Assembly (NCBI GenBank): GCA_963836785.1
Contig: CAWIKW010000002.1
Coordinates: 248,001-312,000, forward strand
From: DASQPR01 sp963836785
GTDB taxonomy: Bacteria; Actinomycetota; Actinomycetes; Mycobacteriales; Micromonosporaceae
DNA: 64,000 bases
Direction: 5' to 3'
Below the pieces are notes generated by a model. It saw nothing but the letters and a program-made list of their open reading frames with translations. It did no database searches and was not told where the DNA came from. A program made the translations under genes and the position numbers. This document shows positions 25,119 through 34,288 of the stretch, piece by piece; position 1 is the stretch's first letter; every line of letters begins with the position of its first letter.

Positions 25119-26021
25119 ATGGATCCGACACGGCTGCACCCGCAGGCGCGCGCGGCGCTGGCCGCTCAACGTCGCGTGCCGCTGACCGTGTCAAACCTTT
25201 CCGAGGTACGCCGCAGCATGGTCGACGCGACCGCAGCCGAAGTGGGTACCGGGCCGGCGGTCGCGACCGTGGTCGATCTCGATGCCGGTGGCGTACCGGC
25301 GCGGTTGTACCGGGACAGCGCCGCGGAACGCGCCCCGGTGATCCTGTTCGCGCACGGCGGCGGCTGGGTGATGGGTAACCTCGACACCCACGACGGGCTC
25401 TGCCGTCACCTGGTGGCCGCATCCGGGTGGGCCGTGCTCGCGGTGGACTATCGGCTCGCCCCGGAACACCCCTATCCGGCCGCGATCGAGGATCTGTCCG
25501 GTGCGCTCGCCTGGCTGCGCGGTGACGGCTCCGCCCGCTACGAGCTGGATCCGCACCGGATCGTGGTGGCCGGCGACTCGTCCGGCGGACATCTGGCCGC
25601 GGTGGTTGCTCGACGCGCCCGCGACGGCGGCGCCGGTCTGGCCGCGCAGGTCCTGATCTGCCCCGTGCTCGACCCCGCGGCGGACTACCCGCCGCTGGAC
25701 GACTACGGCCTACACCGGGACGAGATGCGGTTCTTCTGGGATGCGTACGCGCCGCCGGGCATTGACCGTACCGACCCGGATCTCAGCCCACTCACCGCGG
25801 ACCTGGCCGGTCTACCACCGGCGGTGGTCATCACCGCCGAACTCGACGTGCTATGCGACGAGGGCGAACGGTACACCGCGAGCCTGCTGCACGCTGGCGT
25901 CCCCGTCGTGGGCGTCCGCTACCAGGGCATGATCCACAACTTTCCCCGCAAGCTTGCCATGTTCGACGCCGCCCACGTCGCCATCGCCCAGATCGGTGTG
26001 ACCCTGCGGCGAATACGGTAA
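25119..26021 (+). CDS. Alpha/beta hydrolase, hormone-sensitive-lipase family esterase
   Basis: 300 residues from ATG at 25119, which has GAGGG upstream. The HSL-family oxyanion motif is FAHGGGWVMGN and the nucleophile elbow is VAGDSSGGHLAA (GDSSG). The catalytic Asp lies in TAELDVLCDEGE and the His in YQGMIHNF. VLAVDYRLAPEHPYPAA is another family block. It is probably a cytoplasmic carboxylesterase of unknown substrate. Confidence 0.93.
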   Translation: MDPTRLHPQARAALAAQRRVPLTVSNLSEVRRSMVDATAAEVGTGPAVATVVDLDAGGVPARLYRDSAAERAPVILFAHGGGWVMGNLDTHDGLCRHLVAASGWAVLAVDYRLAPEHPYPAAIEDLSGALAWLRGDGSARYELDPHRIVVAGDSSGGHLAAVVARRARDGGAGLAAQVLICPVLDPAADYPPLDDYGLHRDEMRFFWDAYAPPGIDRTDPDLSPLTADLAGLPPAVVITAELDVLCDEGERYTASLLHAGVPVVGVRYQGMIHNFPRKLAMFDAAHVAIAQIGVTLRRIR

Positions 26022-26232
26022 GTCGGCCGCGGCGGCGTGTGGCGATAACTTCGCAAGTCGCGCGGATACGTCGTGCGGGCATACGTCGACTCTGGACGGT
26101 GCCCGTCGCCGGGCTTAGCGGCGCACCAATACATGTTCATCTCCCGTATGGCCGTTCGACATCGGAGCGTCGGCTTTGCGCGCGCTGCGCGGCCATAAGC
26201 TCGGCGAGCGCGGCGGTCACGCCGATTTGTCG

Positions 26233-29200
26233 ATGACGGTGGGGGCGGTCGTGACTGCATTGGTTGGCCGGCGGGCGGGCACGTCGGTCGCGCTCGTAGC
26301 GCTGGTCGGGGCGTTGTGTGTGGCGGCGCCCCGCGTGGCACGTGCCGACACGCCGAGCGGTGGCGTTGACCTGTCGCAGTACAGCCTGGTCGGGCGATAT
26401 GACCTGCCCGAGCCGACGCGCACGACGCCGCCGGCCGACAGTCTGTTGGCACAGGAGGCGTCCTCGGTTACCTATGACTGGGACACCGACACGCTGTTCG
26501 TCGTCGGCGACGGTGGCACGTCGGTCGTCCAGGTGTCCAAGACCGGGCAGTTGATCGACTCGATGACCCTCGCGCCCGGTGACAGCCCGCAGGGCACGAC
26601 GTTCTACGACACCGAGGCGATCACGTACATCGGCGGCGGCAAGTTCGTCCTCGGTGAGGAGCGCGATCGCCAGGTCAATCTGTTCACCTACGTACCTGGC
26701 GGCGTGCTTACCCGAAGCGATGCGCAGACTGTCAAGCTCGGAACGACGATCGGGAACATCGGCATTGAAGGCATCTCTTACGATCCGCAGACGTCGACGG
26801 CGAATTCGCCGGGCTTCGTTGTGGTGAAGGAGACGAGCCCGGAGAGCATCTTCCAGACCAATATCGACTTTGCCGCGGGTACGGCGACCAACGGTTCACC
26901 GACAACGGACGAGTCGACGAATCTGTTCGACCCGTCCCTGGCCGGTCTCAATGACTTCTCCGACGTGTTCGCGCTGTCGAACCTGCCTAACGTCACCGGC
27001 CCGGACTCGACTCACCTGTTGGTCATCAGCCAGGAGTCGGGCAAGATCGTCAACGTCGACCGCTCCGGGAATGTCGAGAGTTCGCTGACGATCAGTGACC
27101 CGACCAGCCCGATTTCGGTGGCCGATGAGACGCACGAAGGCGTCACGATGGACCGGAGCGGCTATCTCTACACCGTCAGTGAGGACGGCGGCGGGGACGC
27201 CGCGCATCCACAACTGTGGGTCTACGCGCCGCCGTCGGTTCAACCGACCGTGCCGAGGATGACGATCTCGGAGGTAGCGCCGTGGGGCAGCGGTACTGCA
27301 AGCTACGGCGCCGACTGGTTCGAGGTGACCAACACCGGCACGTCGGCGGTGGATCTGACCGGTTGGAAGATGGACGACAGCTCCAACTTGTTCGCAAGTG
27401 CGGTGCCGCTGGCGGGGGTGTCGTCGCTGCCGGCCGGGAAGTCCGCCATCTTCTTCGAGGACACCGGCCTGGATGATGCGACGGTGGAGGCGAGCTTCGC
27501 GCAGGCGTGGTTCGGGTCCTCCACGTTGCCGGCCGGGTTCTTGATCGGCCAGTACGGCGGCTCGGGTGTCGGGCTGTCCACCGGCGGCGACGCGGTCAAT
27601 CTCTTTGACGCGAACGGCAACCGGGTCACCGGCATCGCCTTCGGCGCATCGCCGTCGACGGCGCCGTTGGCGACGTTCGACAACCGGGAAGGACTCAGCA
27701 GCAGCGGGGCGCTGTCAGCTCCGGTCGTCTCCGGGCTGAGCGCGGTCGGTGTCAACGGCGGGTTCCTGGCCGCCGACGGTGCCGGAATCGGCTCTCCCGG
27801 CGGTGTCACCACAACCACGCCCCCGCCTCCACCGCCGACGTCGGTGATCGTGTCGGAGGCGGCGCCGTGGGGCAGCGGGAACAGCTCGTACGCAGTGGAC
27901 TGGTTTGAGGTGACCAACACCGGTACATCGGCGGTGGATCTCACCGGTTGGAAGATGGACGACAACTCGGATTCGATCGCGACGGCGGTGCCCCTGCTCG
28001 GGCTGTCCACGCTGCCGGCAGGAAAGTCGGCGGTGTTCTTCGAGGACACCGGCGGTCTGGACGACGCGACGGTGGAGGCGAGCTTCGCGCAGGCCTGGTT
28101 CGGATCCTCCACGCTGCCAGCTGGGTTCCTGATCGGTCACTACGGCGGCTCGGGCGTCGGGCTGTCCACTGGCGGCGACGCCGTGAACCTGTTCGACGCC
28201 GCCGGCAGCCAAGTCACGGGCATCGCCTTCGGGGCATCGCCGTCGGCGGCACCGTTCGCCACGTTCGACAACACTGCCGGCCTCGGCTCGACCACGCTGC
28301 CGCTACCGACCGTCTCCACTTTCAGTGCGGTCGGCGTCAACGGGGCGTTCCTGGCCGCCGACGGCGCCGAGATCGGCTCTCCCGGCGCCAGCACCGCGAC
28401 ACCGCCACCGCCTCCGCCGACGCCGTCGGTGACCGTCACGGAGGCGGCGCCGTGGGGGAGCGGGAACAGTTCTTATGCGGTGGACTGGTTCGAGGCGACC
28501 AACTCCGGCTCGACGGCGGTGGATCTGACCGGTTGGAAGATGGACGACAACTCCAACCTGTTCGCGAACGCCGTCCCGCTGCTCGGGGTTTCTACGCTGC
28601 CGGCGGGGAAGTCGGCGGTGTTCTTCGAGGACACCGGTGGTTTGGATGATGCGACGGTGGAGGCGAGCTTCGCGCAGGCGTGGTTCGGGTCCTCGACGCT
28701 GCCGGATGGGTTTCTGATCGGCCACTACGGCGGCTCGGGCGTCGGTCTCTCCACCGGCGGCGACGCCGTGAACCTCTTCGACGCGAACGGCAACCGGGTC
28801 ACCGGCATCGCCTTCGGCGCGTCGCCGTCGGCGGCACCGTTCGCCACGTTCGACAACACGGCCGGCCTCGGCTCGACCACGCTGCCGTTGCCGACGGTCT
28901 CCACACTGAGCGCGGTCGGCGTCAATGGCGGGTTCCTGGCCGCCGACGGCGACGAGATCGGTTCTCCTGACGGCGCTGCGCCGCCTCCGCCGCCAGACAC
29001 GACCCCGCCGGCCATCGTCGCGAGGGCGACTCCCGCCGCGAACGCCAACGGCTGGAACAACACCAGCGTGACGGTCTCCTACGCCTGCACGGATGCCGGT
29101 TCGGGCGTCGACCCGGCGGCCAGCTCGCTCGCTGACGACGTGCTGACTGCCAGTGGCACCGCCACCGGTACGTGCGTCGATCGCGCGGGCAACTCCGCGG

Positions 29201-29802
29201 ACGCGAGCTACACGGCCCAGATCGACACCGTCAAGCCAACCGTCACGTACGCCGGCAACGCGGGTTCGTACGGGATCCTCAGCACGGTCGCGATCACCTG
29301 CAGCGCCGCCGACGCGCTCGCCGGAATCGCGACCACGACTTGCGCCGACACCAACGCCACCGCCTGGTCGCTAGGCGCCGGTTCCCACACGCTCTCGGCG
29401 CAGGCTACCGACAAGGCTGACAACGTCGGATCGGGATCGACGACGTTCACGGTGACGGTGAAGCCGACCGACCTCAGCACGTTGACGACCCAATTCGTGA
29501 CTGGCTCGGCGAAGTACCAGTCATCGGGCGCACTGACGCGTCTGGTGGTCGCAGCACTCGTCAGCGTCGCCTCCAACGCCCTACTCGACTTCATCCCGTC
29601 GGCGAACCCGGCCGTGAGGGCGAAGCTCCTGGCGACGTACAAGCAGACGGTGCAGGCACTCGAGTCAGGCGGCTGGCTAACCGTCAGCCAGGCCGCAACG
29701 CTGACCGGGCTCGCCAGCGCGATCCCGACCGTGAGTACGACCGGTCTCATCGGCCGATCTGGGTGGCGGTCGTGCCACCCTTCAGGAGGTCGACGGTGGT
29801 GA
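26233..29802 (+). CDS. Large secreted protein: SdiA-regulated-like propeller, three lamin-tail domains, Ig-like tail
   Basis: About 1189 residues from ATG at 26233; a TTG at 26176 is also in frame and neither start has a strong ribosome site. A signal peptide ends near ARA/DTPSG. Residues 40-330 resemble the SdiA-regulated/phytase-like propeller (EASSVTYDWDTDTLFVVGDG, DTEAITYIGGGKFVLGEERD, GIEGISYDP, THEGVTMDRSGYLYTVSEDG). Three lamin-tail domains follow at about 343-525, 537-720 and 732-913, each opening EVAPWGSG or EAAPWGSG and containing DWFEVTN and DLTGWKMDD. They are separated by Pro-rich linkers. A Cys-containing Ig-like region (VSYACTDAGSGVDP) and a helical tail finish the protein. The role is probably extracellular adhesion or phosphoester metabolism, unproven. 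Confidence 0.88.
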   Translation: MTVGAVVTALVGRRAGTSVALVALVGALCVAAPRVARADTPSGGVDLSQYSLVGRYDLPEPTRTTPPADSLLAQEASSVTYDWDTDTLFVVGDGGTSVVQVSKTGQLIDSMTLAPGDSPQGTTFYDTEAITYIGGGKFVLGEERDRQVNLFTYVPGGVLTRSDAQTVKLGTTIGNIGIEGISYDPQTSTANSPGFVVVKETSPESIFQTNIDFAAGTATNGSPTTDESTNLFDPSLAGLNDFSDVFALSNLPNVTGPDSTHLLVISQESGKIVNVDRSGNVESSLTISDPTSPISVADETHEGVTMDRSGYLYTVSEDGGGDAAHPQLWVYAPPSVQPTVPRMTISEVAPWGSGTASYGADWFEVTNTGTSAVDLTGWKMDDSSNLFASAVPLAGVSSLPAGKSAIFFEDTGLDDATVEASFAQAWFGSSTLPAGFLIGQYGGSGVGLSTGGDAVNLFDANGNRVTGIAFGASPSTAPLATFDNREGLSSSGALSAPVVSGLSAVGVNGGFLAADGAGIGSPGGVTTTTPPPPPPTSVIVSEAAPWGSGNSSYAVDWFEVTNTGTSAVDLTGWKMDDNSDSIATAVPLLGLSTLPAGKSAVFFEDTGGLDDATVEASFAQAWFGSSTLPAGFLIGHYGGSGVGLSTGGDAVNLFDAAGSQVTGIAFGASPSAAPFATFDNTAGLGSTTLPLPTVSTFSAVGVNGAFLAADGAEIGSPGASTATPPPPPPTPSVTVTEAAPWGSGNSSYAVDWFEATNSGSTAVDLTGWKMDDNSNLFANAVPLLGVSTLPAGKSAVFFEDTGGLDDATVEASFAQAWFGSSTLPDGFLIGHYGGSGVGLSTGGDAVNLFDANGNRVTGIAFGASPSAAPFATFDNTAGLGSTTLPLPTVSTLSAVGVNGGFLAADGDEIGSPDGAAPPPPPDTTPPAIVARATPAANANGWNNTSVTVSYACTDAGSGVDPAASSLADDVLTASGTATGTCVDRAGNSADASYTAQIDTVKPTVTYAGNAGSYGILSTVAITCSAADALAGIATTTCADTNATAWSLGAGSHTLSAQATDKADNVGSGSTTFTVTVKPTDLSTLTTQFVTGSAKYQSSGALTRLVVAALVSVASNALLDFIPSANPAVRAKLLATYKQTVQALESGGWLTVSQAATLTGLASAIPTVSTTGLIGRSGWRSCHPSGGRRW
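27259..28976 (+). repeat. Three tandem lamin-tail-domain coding repeats
   Basis: Units begin near 27259, 27841 and 28426 and are about 550-585 bases each. The DNA is nearly identical over long blocks, for example around 27470-27530, 28060-28120 and 28645-28700. Units 2 and 3 are closest, which implies recent duplication or gene conversion. Confidence 0.9.
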
Positions 29803-29840
29803 CTCGGCGATCTCGCTCGCACAGAGGCGGGACGCGACTG

Positions 29841-30422
29841 TCAGGCGTCGTGTGACGTCGTGTCGCCGACGAGGTTGCGTACGTGGGTAAGGAGTTCCGC
29901 GGCTACGGTCTCAAACGGTCGGATGTCACGTTCGGCGCGCGACATGACGACGGCGCCCTCGCTGGCGGCGAGTAGGAGTGCGGCGGTGGCCTCGGCGCTG
30001 GCGATCTCGAGTCCACCTTCGTTCAGCGCGCGGGCGAGCCGATGTCGCCAGGTGCGGAAGGCGTCGGCCGCGCGCTCGCGCGGGTGCGGTGTGTCGGCTG
30101 CGACGGTCACCGCGACGAGGGCGCAACCGGCATCGAAGTCCGCGCCGATGAGCAGAGCACGCCACGCGCCCAAGAACGATTCGGTCACCTGGAGCGCCGA
30201 GGCGCCGGGCTGCTGGTCCAGGAGCCTGAGCGCGTGCTCCTCTGTCGCGGCGATGGCAGCGCTCACCAGTTCGTCCTTGCCGCCAGGAAAGTGGTGGTAG
30301 ATCGATCCCCGGGGTGCGCCGGTCTCGGCCAGGACCGTCGAGAACGATGTGGCCTGCAGGCCGCGACGGGCCAGCAGCCGGACCGCGCCGGCGACCATCC
30401 GATCTCGCACCGCGCCGGCCAT
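29841..30422 (-). CDS. TetR-family regulator (LmrA/YxaF-like)
   Basis: 193 residues. The N-terminal helix-turn-helix reads MVAGAVRLLARRGLQATSFS, then GAPRGSIYHHFPGGKDELV. The C-terminal domain contains GCALVAVTVAAD, the pattern of the LmrA/YxaF subgroup. AAGGAGG precedes the ATG. Two copies of the palindrome TATGAC-N4-(G/A)TCATA lie in the 72-base divergent region upstream, so it most likely represses itself and the divergent tautomerase gene. Confidence 0.93.
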   Translation of the reverse strand: MAGAVRDRMVAGAVRLLARRGLQATSFSTVLAETGAPRGSIYHHFPGGKDELVSAAIAATEEHALRLLDQQPGASALQVTESFLGAWRALLIGADFDAGCALVAVTVAADTPHPRERAADAFRTWRHRLARALNEGGLEIASAEATAALLLAASEGAVVMSRAERDIRPFETVAAELLTHVRNLVGDTTSHDA

Positions 30423-30436
30423 ACGCCCTCCTTGAC

Positions 30437-30478
30437 TATGACGCCCATCATATTCTACGTTCTATGACAACCGTCATA
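30437..30478. promoter_or_regulatory. Paired TetR operator palindromes
   Basis: TATGACGCCCATCATA (30437-30452, one mismatch between arms) and TATGACAACCGTCATA (30463-30478, perfect 6-base arms) are centred 26 bases apart, between the divergent TetR and tautomerase starts. Confidence 0.8.
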
Positions 30479-30494
30479 TTCGAGGAGCCGCATC

Positions 30495-30938
30495 ATGCCC
30501 ATGATCGATGCCTACGCGACCGTCGGTACGTTCGCCGACAAGCACCAACTCGCCATGGATCTCGCTGCCGCCGTCATGACGATCGAGCAGGTGCCGAAGA
30601 TTCCGATGTTCCGCAAGAACACTGCCGCCTTCGTCCACGACCTGCCGGTGGACTCGATCTCGAACGTCGACGGCGATAGCAACTACGTGCGCGTGCAGGT
30701 GCTGACCAACGCGGGCGCACTGGACCGGGACAAGCAACTCGCTGTCGTACGCCAACTCACCGACATCATCGCGATCGCAGCCGGCGACCCGAGCATTGCC
30801 GATCGCACGTGGGTCCTGCTCAGCGAGGCACCCCAAGGCGGATGGGGCCTTAAGGGACACGCGAACACGAACGAAGAACTCGTCGCTTCCGCCCGGGCAG
30901 AGATCGCCGCCCTGTCAGGCGACAAGCCCGTCGCCTGA
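30495..30938 (+). CDS. Tautomerase-superfamily protein
   Basis: 147 residues from ATG with GAGGAG eight bases upstream. The N-terminus MPMIDAYATVGTF has Pro2, which becomes the N-terminal catalytic base after Met removal in 4-oxalocrotonate-tautomerase-like enzymes. Later blocks are KNTAAFVHDLP, YVRVQVLTNAGALDRDKQLAVV and TWVLLSEAPQGGWGLKGHANT, matching the tautomerase core. It is divergent from, and probably controlled by, the adjacent TetR. The substrate is unknown. Confidence 0.8.
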   Translation: MPMIDAYATVGTFADKHQLAMDLAAAVMTIEQVPKIPMFRKNTAAFVHDLPVDSISNVDGDSNYVRVQVLTNAGALDRDKQLAVVRQLTDIIAIAAGDPSIADRTWVLLSEAPQGGWGLKGHANTNEELVASARAEIAALSGDKPVA

Positions 30939-30943
30939 CGGGC
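30914..30943 (+). terminator. Hairpin spanning the tautomerase stop codon
   Basis: GTCAGGCGAC (30914-30923) pairs perfectly with GTCGCCTGAC (30930-30939) across a 6-base loop. An alternative stem GCCCGTC/GACGGGC (30926-30943) overlaps it. The TGA at 30936-30938 lies in the right arm. Confidence 0.5.
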
Positions 30944-31039
30944 GCGACCGCCCCCAACGCTGACGGATGTAGGCGGGCGGGGGTCCGGCCACTGTGATCG
31001 CCGCCCCACGACGCGCCGTGTCTGCCGCGGTCCAGCGAT

Positions 31040-31801
31040 TTACCGGCCGGTTGAGGTGTAGGTGAGGGCGTGCATGTGGTGGTAGCGGGCGGTCGGGGTC
31101 ATTCCCATGAAGTGCAGCGCGTGCGGGTGGGCGACGGCGGGCCGGTCGGTGTATGAGTCGGCAGTTCCGTTATACAGGTCGGTTTCGTCGCGGCGGTCGA
31201 GATACGGCTGGTTCCAGGCGGGCGGTAGCCAGCTCGTCCCGGCCAGGAAGTGGTTACCTGGGCCGGGTTTGGCCCAGTGGTAGTTAGGGTCGCCGCGGTC
31301 CCAGCCGAGCGCGGCGAGTACCGCGCCTTGGTCGGCCCACGGACCTGGTTGTGGGCCGGCGGCCTCGACGTGGTCGAGGAACGCGACCGCGTTAGGGTGT
31401 GCACGCATCAGCCATACACCGGTGTTGGGATTGATCCGATGTTCGTGGGGAACCTGTTCTAGGGCAAGGGCTTGGAAGGAATCCGGGTGCAGGTGGGTGG
31501 CGATGTCTTCGTCGTTGCGCAGCAGCAGGACGTCGGCGTCTAGCCACAACGCGAGCGGATACGAGTCCAGTGCCTCGCGTAGCAGCTGGATCTTGGTCCA
31601 TTTCGCGCGCTGCGCGGCATCGTCGGCGCCGACGCCGTCCACTGCAAGGTCGACAGGGTGTACGTCGTAGCCCCACCGGGCGCCGTAGCGGTGAAATGAC
31701 GGCAGCGCGAGGTCATGGAGCACGTCGTGCATATGCGGGCCGGCGGCAGTGAGCAGCACGCCACGCGGGTGCGGCTGGGCCACCATGGCATCACTATGCA
31801 T
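31040..31801 (-). CDS. Glycosyltransferase of the GMA12/MNN10 (GT34-like) type
   Basis: About 253 residues from ATG at 31801. A second ATG at 31786 is equally possible, and an ATG farther out at 31873 is less likely. The motif LALWLDADVLLLRND is the metal-binding DxD of GT34-like galactosyl/mannosyl transferases. LPSFHRYGARWGYDVHPVDL and NTGVWLMRAHPNAVAFLD are the other family blocks. It has no signal or membrane anchor. It stands alone on the minus strand. The acceptor is unknown. Confidence 0.8.
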   Translation of the reverse strand: MHSDAMVAQPHPRGVLLTAAGPHMHDVLHDLALPSFHRYGARWGYDVHPVDLAVDGVGADDAAQRAKWTKIQLLREALDSYPLALWLDADVLLLRNDEDIATHLHPDSFQALALEQVPHEHRINPNTGVWLMRAHPNAVAFLDHVEAAGPQPGPWADQGAVLAALGWDRGDPNYHWAKPGPGNHFLAGTSWLPPAWNQPYLDRRDETDLYNGTADSYTDRPAVAHPHALHFMGMTPTARYHHMHALTYTSTGR

Positions 31802-32197
31802 GACCGGCTTGCGACGCGAGCCAACACCACCAGGCATCGAGGTGAACACACTCCGAAGTTCCACCGCCGGCACTCCGGGATCGCGCGATGCGGTGCGTGC
31901 AGGCGCGCCGGCATCCTCCGTCGAGCATTGCGAAGTTCCCGCACGCCGGTGAGCGACCGACCGTACCGTTGGTGGAGGCGGGTGTGGCGCGTTGTCGTGA
32001 CGCGTGGCGTAGGTGCGTGGTGTGCCAGATGGACGTCGCGGTGCCGTGAGTTGGCTTCGTCGCTGTCGGCACAGCGCGGGCGCGGCGTTCGGAACGCGTA
32101 TCCGTCGCGCGGCGGCGCTGCGGAGGTACGGGTCAGCGTGAATCAGCAGCGGGCGTCCGGTGTGCCTTCAGCCAACCAAATCTGGGAGGTGCCGAAA
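31802..32197. other. 396-base divergent intergenic region
   Basis: It holds the upstream sequences of the glycosyltransferase (minus) and the oxidoreductase (plus), with GGGAGG before the latter. No gene, repeat or clear operator is seen. Open frames here are Arg/Ala-rich shadows. Confidence 0.5.
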
Positions 32198-33112
32198 ATG
32201 AAAGCGGTCGTGCTCGATACGTTCGGTGATCCGGACGTGTTGCATGTGGCGGAAGTTGAGGCTCCCGAACCCGGTCCGGACCAGATGCGGATCAGGGTGC
32301 GGGCGGCCGGGGTCAACCCAATCGACTCGGAAATCAGGTCCGGCGCCATGCAGGCGGTCTTTCCCACCCCGCTTCCGGCGATCTTGGGCATCGACGTCGC
32401 TGGGATCGTCGACGCGGTTGGTAGCAACGTCAGTGATTTTCCAACCGGCGAGAGCGTCGTCGGGTGGGCCGACGCGCCGGCCGGCGCATACGCCGAATAC
32501 GCCCTCGCTAGTCAGGTCGTTCGCAAGCCCGCCGACCTTCCCTTCGCCAACGCAGTCACGCTGCCGACCGCGGTGGAGGCAGCCAACCGTGGACTTGACC
32601 TGCTCGGAGTGACGGCGGGCGAAACCGTGCTCATTCACGGGGCCGCCGGCTCTGTTGGCACGATCGCCGTCCAGATCGCCTTGGCACGTGGTGCCACCGT
32701 CATCGGCACCGCCAGCGATGCCCATCAGGACTACGTTCGCTCGTTGGGCGCAATCCCAACCCGATACGGCGACGGGCTCGTAGAGCGGGTTCGAGCACTA
32801 GTCCCGCACGTCGATGCGGTGCTCGATGCCGCCGGTAAGGGAGCGCTGCCGGATTCGATCGCACTTCGCGGCGGAACCGACCGCATCATCACGCTGGCCG
32901 ATTCCGCCGGACCGAGCCTCGGCGTGAAATTCTCGGCCGGCACCCGGGCCGACCGGTCGACGAGTGATCTGGCCGCAAGCGTCGACATGGCCGCGCGCGG
33001 TGAGCTGACCACTACCGTGGGCGGCACGTACCCGCTGGAGCAGGCCGCCGACGCGCAACGCGTCAGCCAGGTCGGCCACCCACCCGGCAAACTGGTCCTC
33101 ACCGTCGGCTAA
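32198..33112 (+). CDS. Zinc-independent quinone-oxidoreductase-type MDR dehydrogenase
   Basis: 304 residues from ATG at 32198, which has GGGAGG seven bases upstream. The GroES-like N-terminal domain is MKAVVLDTFGDPDVLHV with RVRAAGVNPIDSEIRSG. The Rossmann domain is AGETVLIHGAAGSVGTIAVQIALARG, with the AAGSVG nucleotide-binding turn. No structural zinc cysteines are present, so it is of the NADPH:quinone reductase/zeta-crystallin type. Substrate unknown. Confidence 0.93.
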   Translation: MKAVVLDTFGDPDVLHVAEVEAPEPGPDQMRIRVRAAGVNPIDSEIRSGAMQAVFPTPLPAILGIDVAGIVDAVGSNVSDFPTGESVVGWADAPAGAYAEYALASQVVRKPADLPFANAVTLPTAVEAANRGLDLLGVTAGETVLIHGAAGSVGTIAVQIALARGATVIGTASDAHQDYVRSLGAIPTRYGDGLVERVRALVPHVDAVLDAAGKGALPDSIALRGGTDRIITLADSAGPSLGVKFSAGTRADRSTSDLAASVDMAARGELTTTVGGTYPLEQAADAQRVSQVGHPPGKLVLTVG

Positions 33113-33259
33113 ACGATCTGCGTCGGAATGCCAAGCTCTGCCGGTTCGGGGAATCGGCTCGCGGGAGATCTGCTGCGACAGGGAGCGGCGGTTGTGGTCG
33201 TGTCGGTCGATGTACTCGGCCGCCGGCGATAGCAGAGGTGCAACCGGAGGTGGTCGAGC

Positions 33260-34177
33260 GTGTGGGAGCCGGTACGGCCGTGGCCGGCGCTGCCGCTGGC
33301 CGAGTGGAGCGACACCCGAGACACGCTGCAACTGTGGACGCAGATCGTCGGCAAGGTACGCCTTGCTAGCGAGCCACTCGCCGCCCACTGGTGGAATGTG
33401 CCGCTCTACCCGACCGTGCGCGGGCTGACCACGTCGCTCATGCCGCATACCAGCGGCGCGAGCTTCCAGATCGACTTCGACTTGCTCGGCGATCGCCTCG
33501 ACGTCGCAACCACCACGGGAGACACCGCCTCGATCACGCTGAAATCCATGCCGGTGGCGGACTTCTACACCAGGATGATGCGGCTGTTGGACGATCTGGG
33601 GGTCGGCACGCCGATTTGGCCAGTTCCGGTGGAGATCCCCGGCGCGATCCCGTTCGCGGACGACCGCGTCCACGGCGCATATGACCCGGCGTACGCGCAA
33701 CGCTTCTGGCTGGCCCTGGTCGAAGTTGAGCGTGTCCTGAAGGTGTTTCGAAGCGAGTTTGTCGGCAAGGTCAGCCCGGTACATCTGTTCTGGGGTGGGC
33801 TCGACCTCGCGGTCACCCGATTCTCCGGACGTCCCGCACCGCCGTACCCCGGTCGTGTTCCTAACTGCGGCCCACACGTCATGCGTGAGGCCTACTCACA
33901 CGAGGTCAGTAGCGCCGGATACTGGCCGGGCGGCGACGATCAGGGCGTCTTCTACTCCTACGCGTACCCGGAACCCGACGGGTTTCGTGCCGCGGCTGTG
34001 CGTCCGGCAGCCGCGCATTACGACAGTGACCTCGCGGAGTTCGTACTGCCTTATGCGGCGGTACGAACAGCAGACGATCCAGGCCGTGCGCTGCTGGAGT
34101 TCCTACACACGACGTATGACGCGGCGGCCACCCACGCCAGCTGGGACCGGGCTGCACTCGAACGACACGAGCGGTAG
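33260..34177 (+). CDS. DUF5996 family protein
   Basis: 305 residues from GTG, with GGAGG nine bases upstream. It matches the DUF5996 pattern: WPALPLAEWSDTRDTLQLWTQ, AAHWWNVPLYPTVRGLTTS, HLFWGGLDLAVTRFSGR, and CGPHVMREAYSHEVSSAGYW, with YWPGGDD. Many conserved Trp, His and Tyr residues suggest an enzyme, but no activity is established for the family. No signal peptide or membrane segment is present. Confidence 0.88.
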   Translation: MWEPVRPWPALPLAEWSDTRDTLQLWTQIVGKVRLASEPLAAHWWNVPLYPTVRGLTTSLMPHTSGASFQIDFDLLGDRLDVATTTGDTASITLKSMPVADFYTRMMRLLDDLGVGTPIWPVPVEIPGAIPFADDRVHGAYDPAYAQRFWLALVEVERVLKVFRSEFVGKVSPVHLFWGGLDLAVTRFSGRPAPPYPGRVPNCGPHVMREAYSHEVSSAGYWPGGDDQGVFYSYAYPEPDGFRAAAVRPAAAHYDSDLAEFVLPYAAVRTADDPGRALLEFLHTTYDAAATHASWDRAALERHER

Positions 34178-34288
34178 GAACGGCGCTCCGTCCGTGCGGC
34201 CGACAATGACGACACATCGGCAGCTGGATCGGCGGCCGCAAGCACGGTGAGCACCGTCACGGTGGCTATGCTCCGCTCCAAAGGGTCA

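Noticed and set aside
32798..33877. 359-codon minus-strand frame across the MDR and DUF5996 genes
   Set aside because: It spans two genes and an intergenic region and has shadow composition.
34244..34257. ACGGTG/CACCGT hairpin between the DUF5996 and hydrolase genes as a terminator
   Set aside because: Only six base pairs with a two-base loop; too weak to support.
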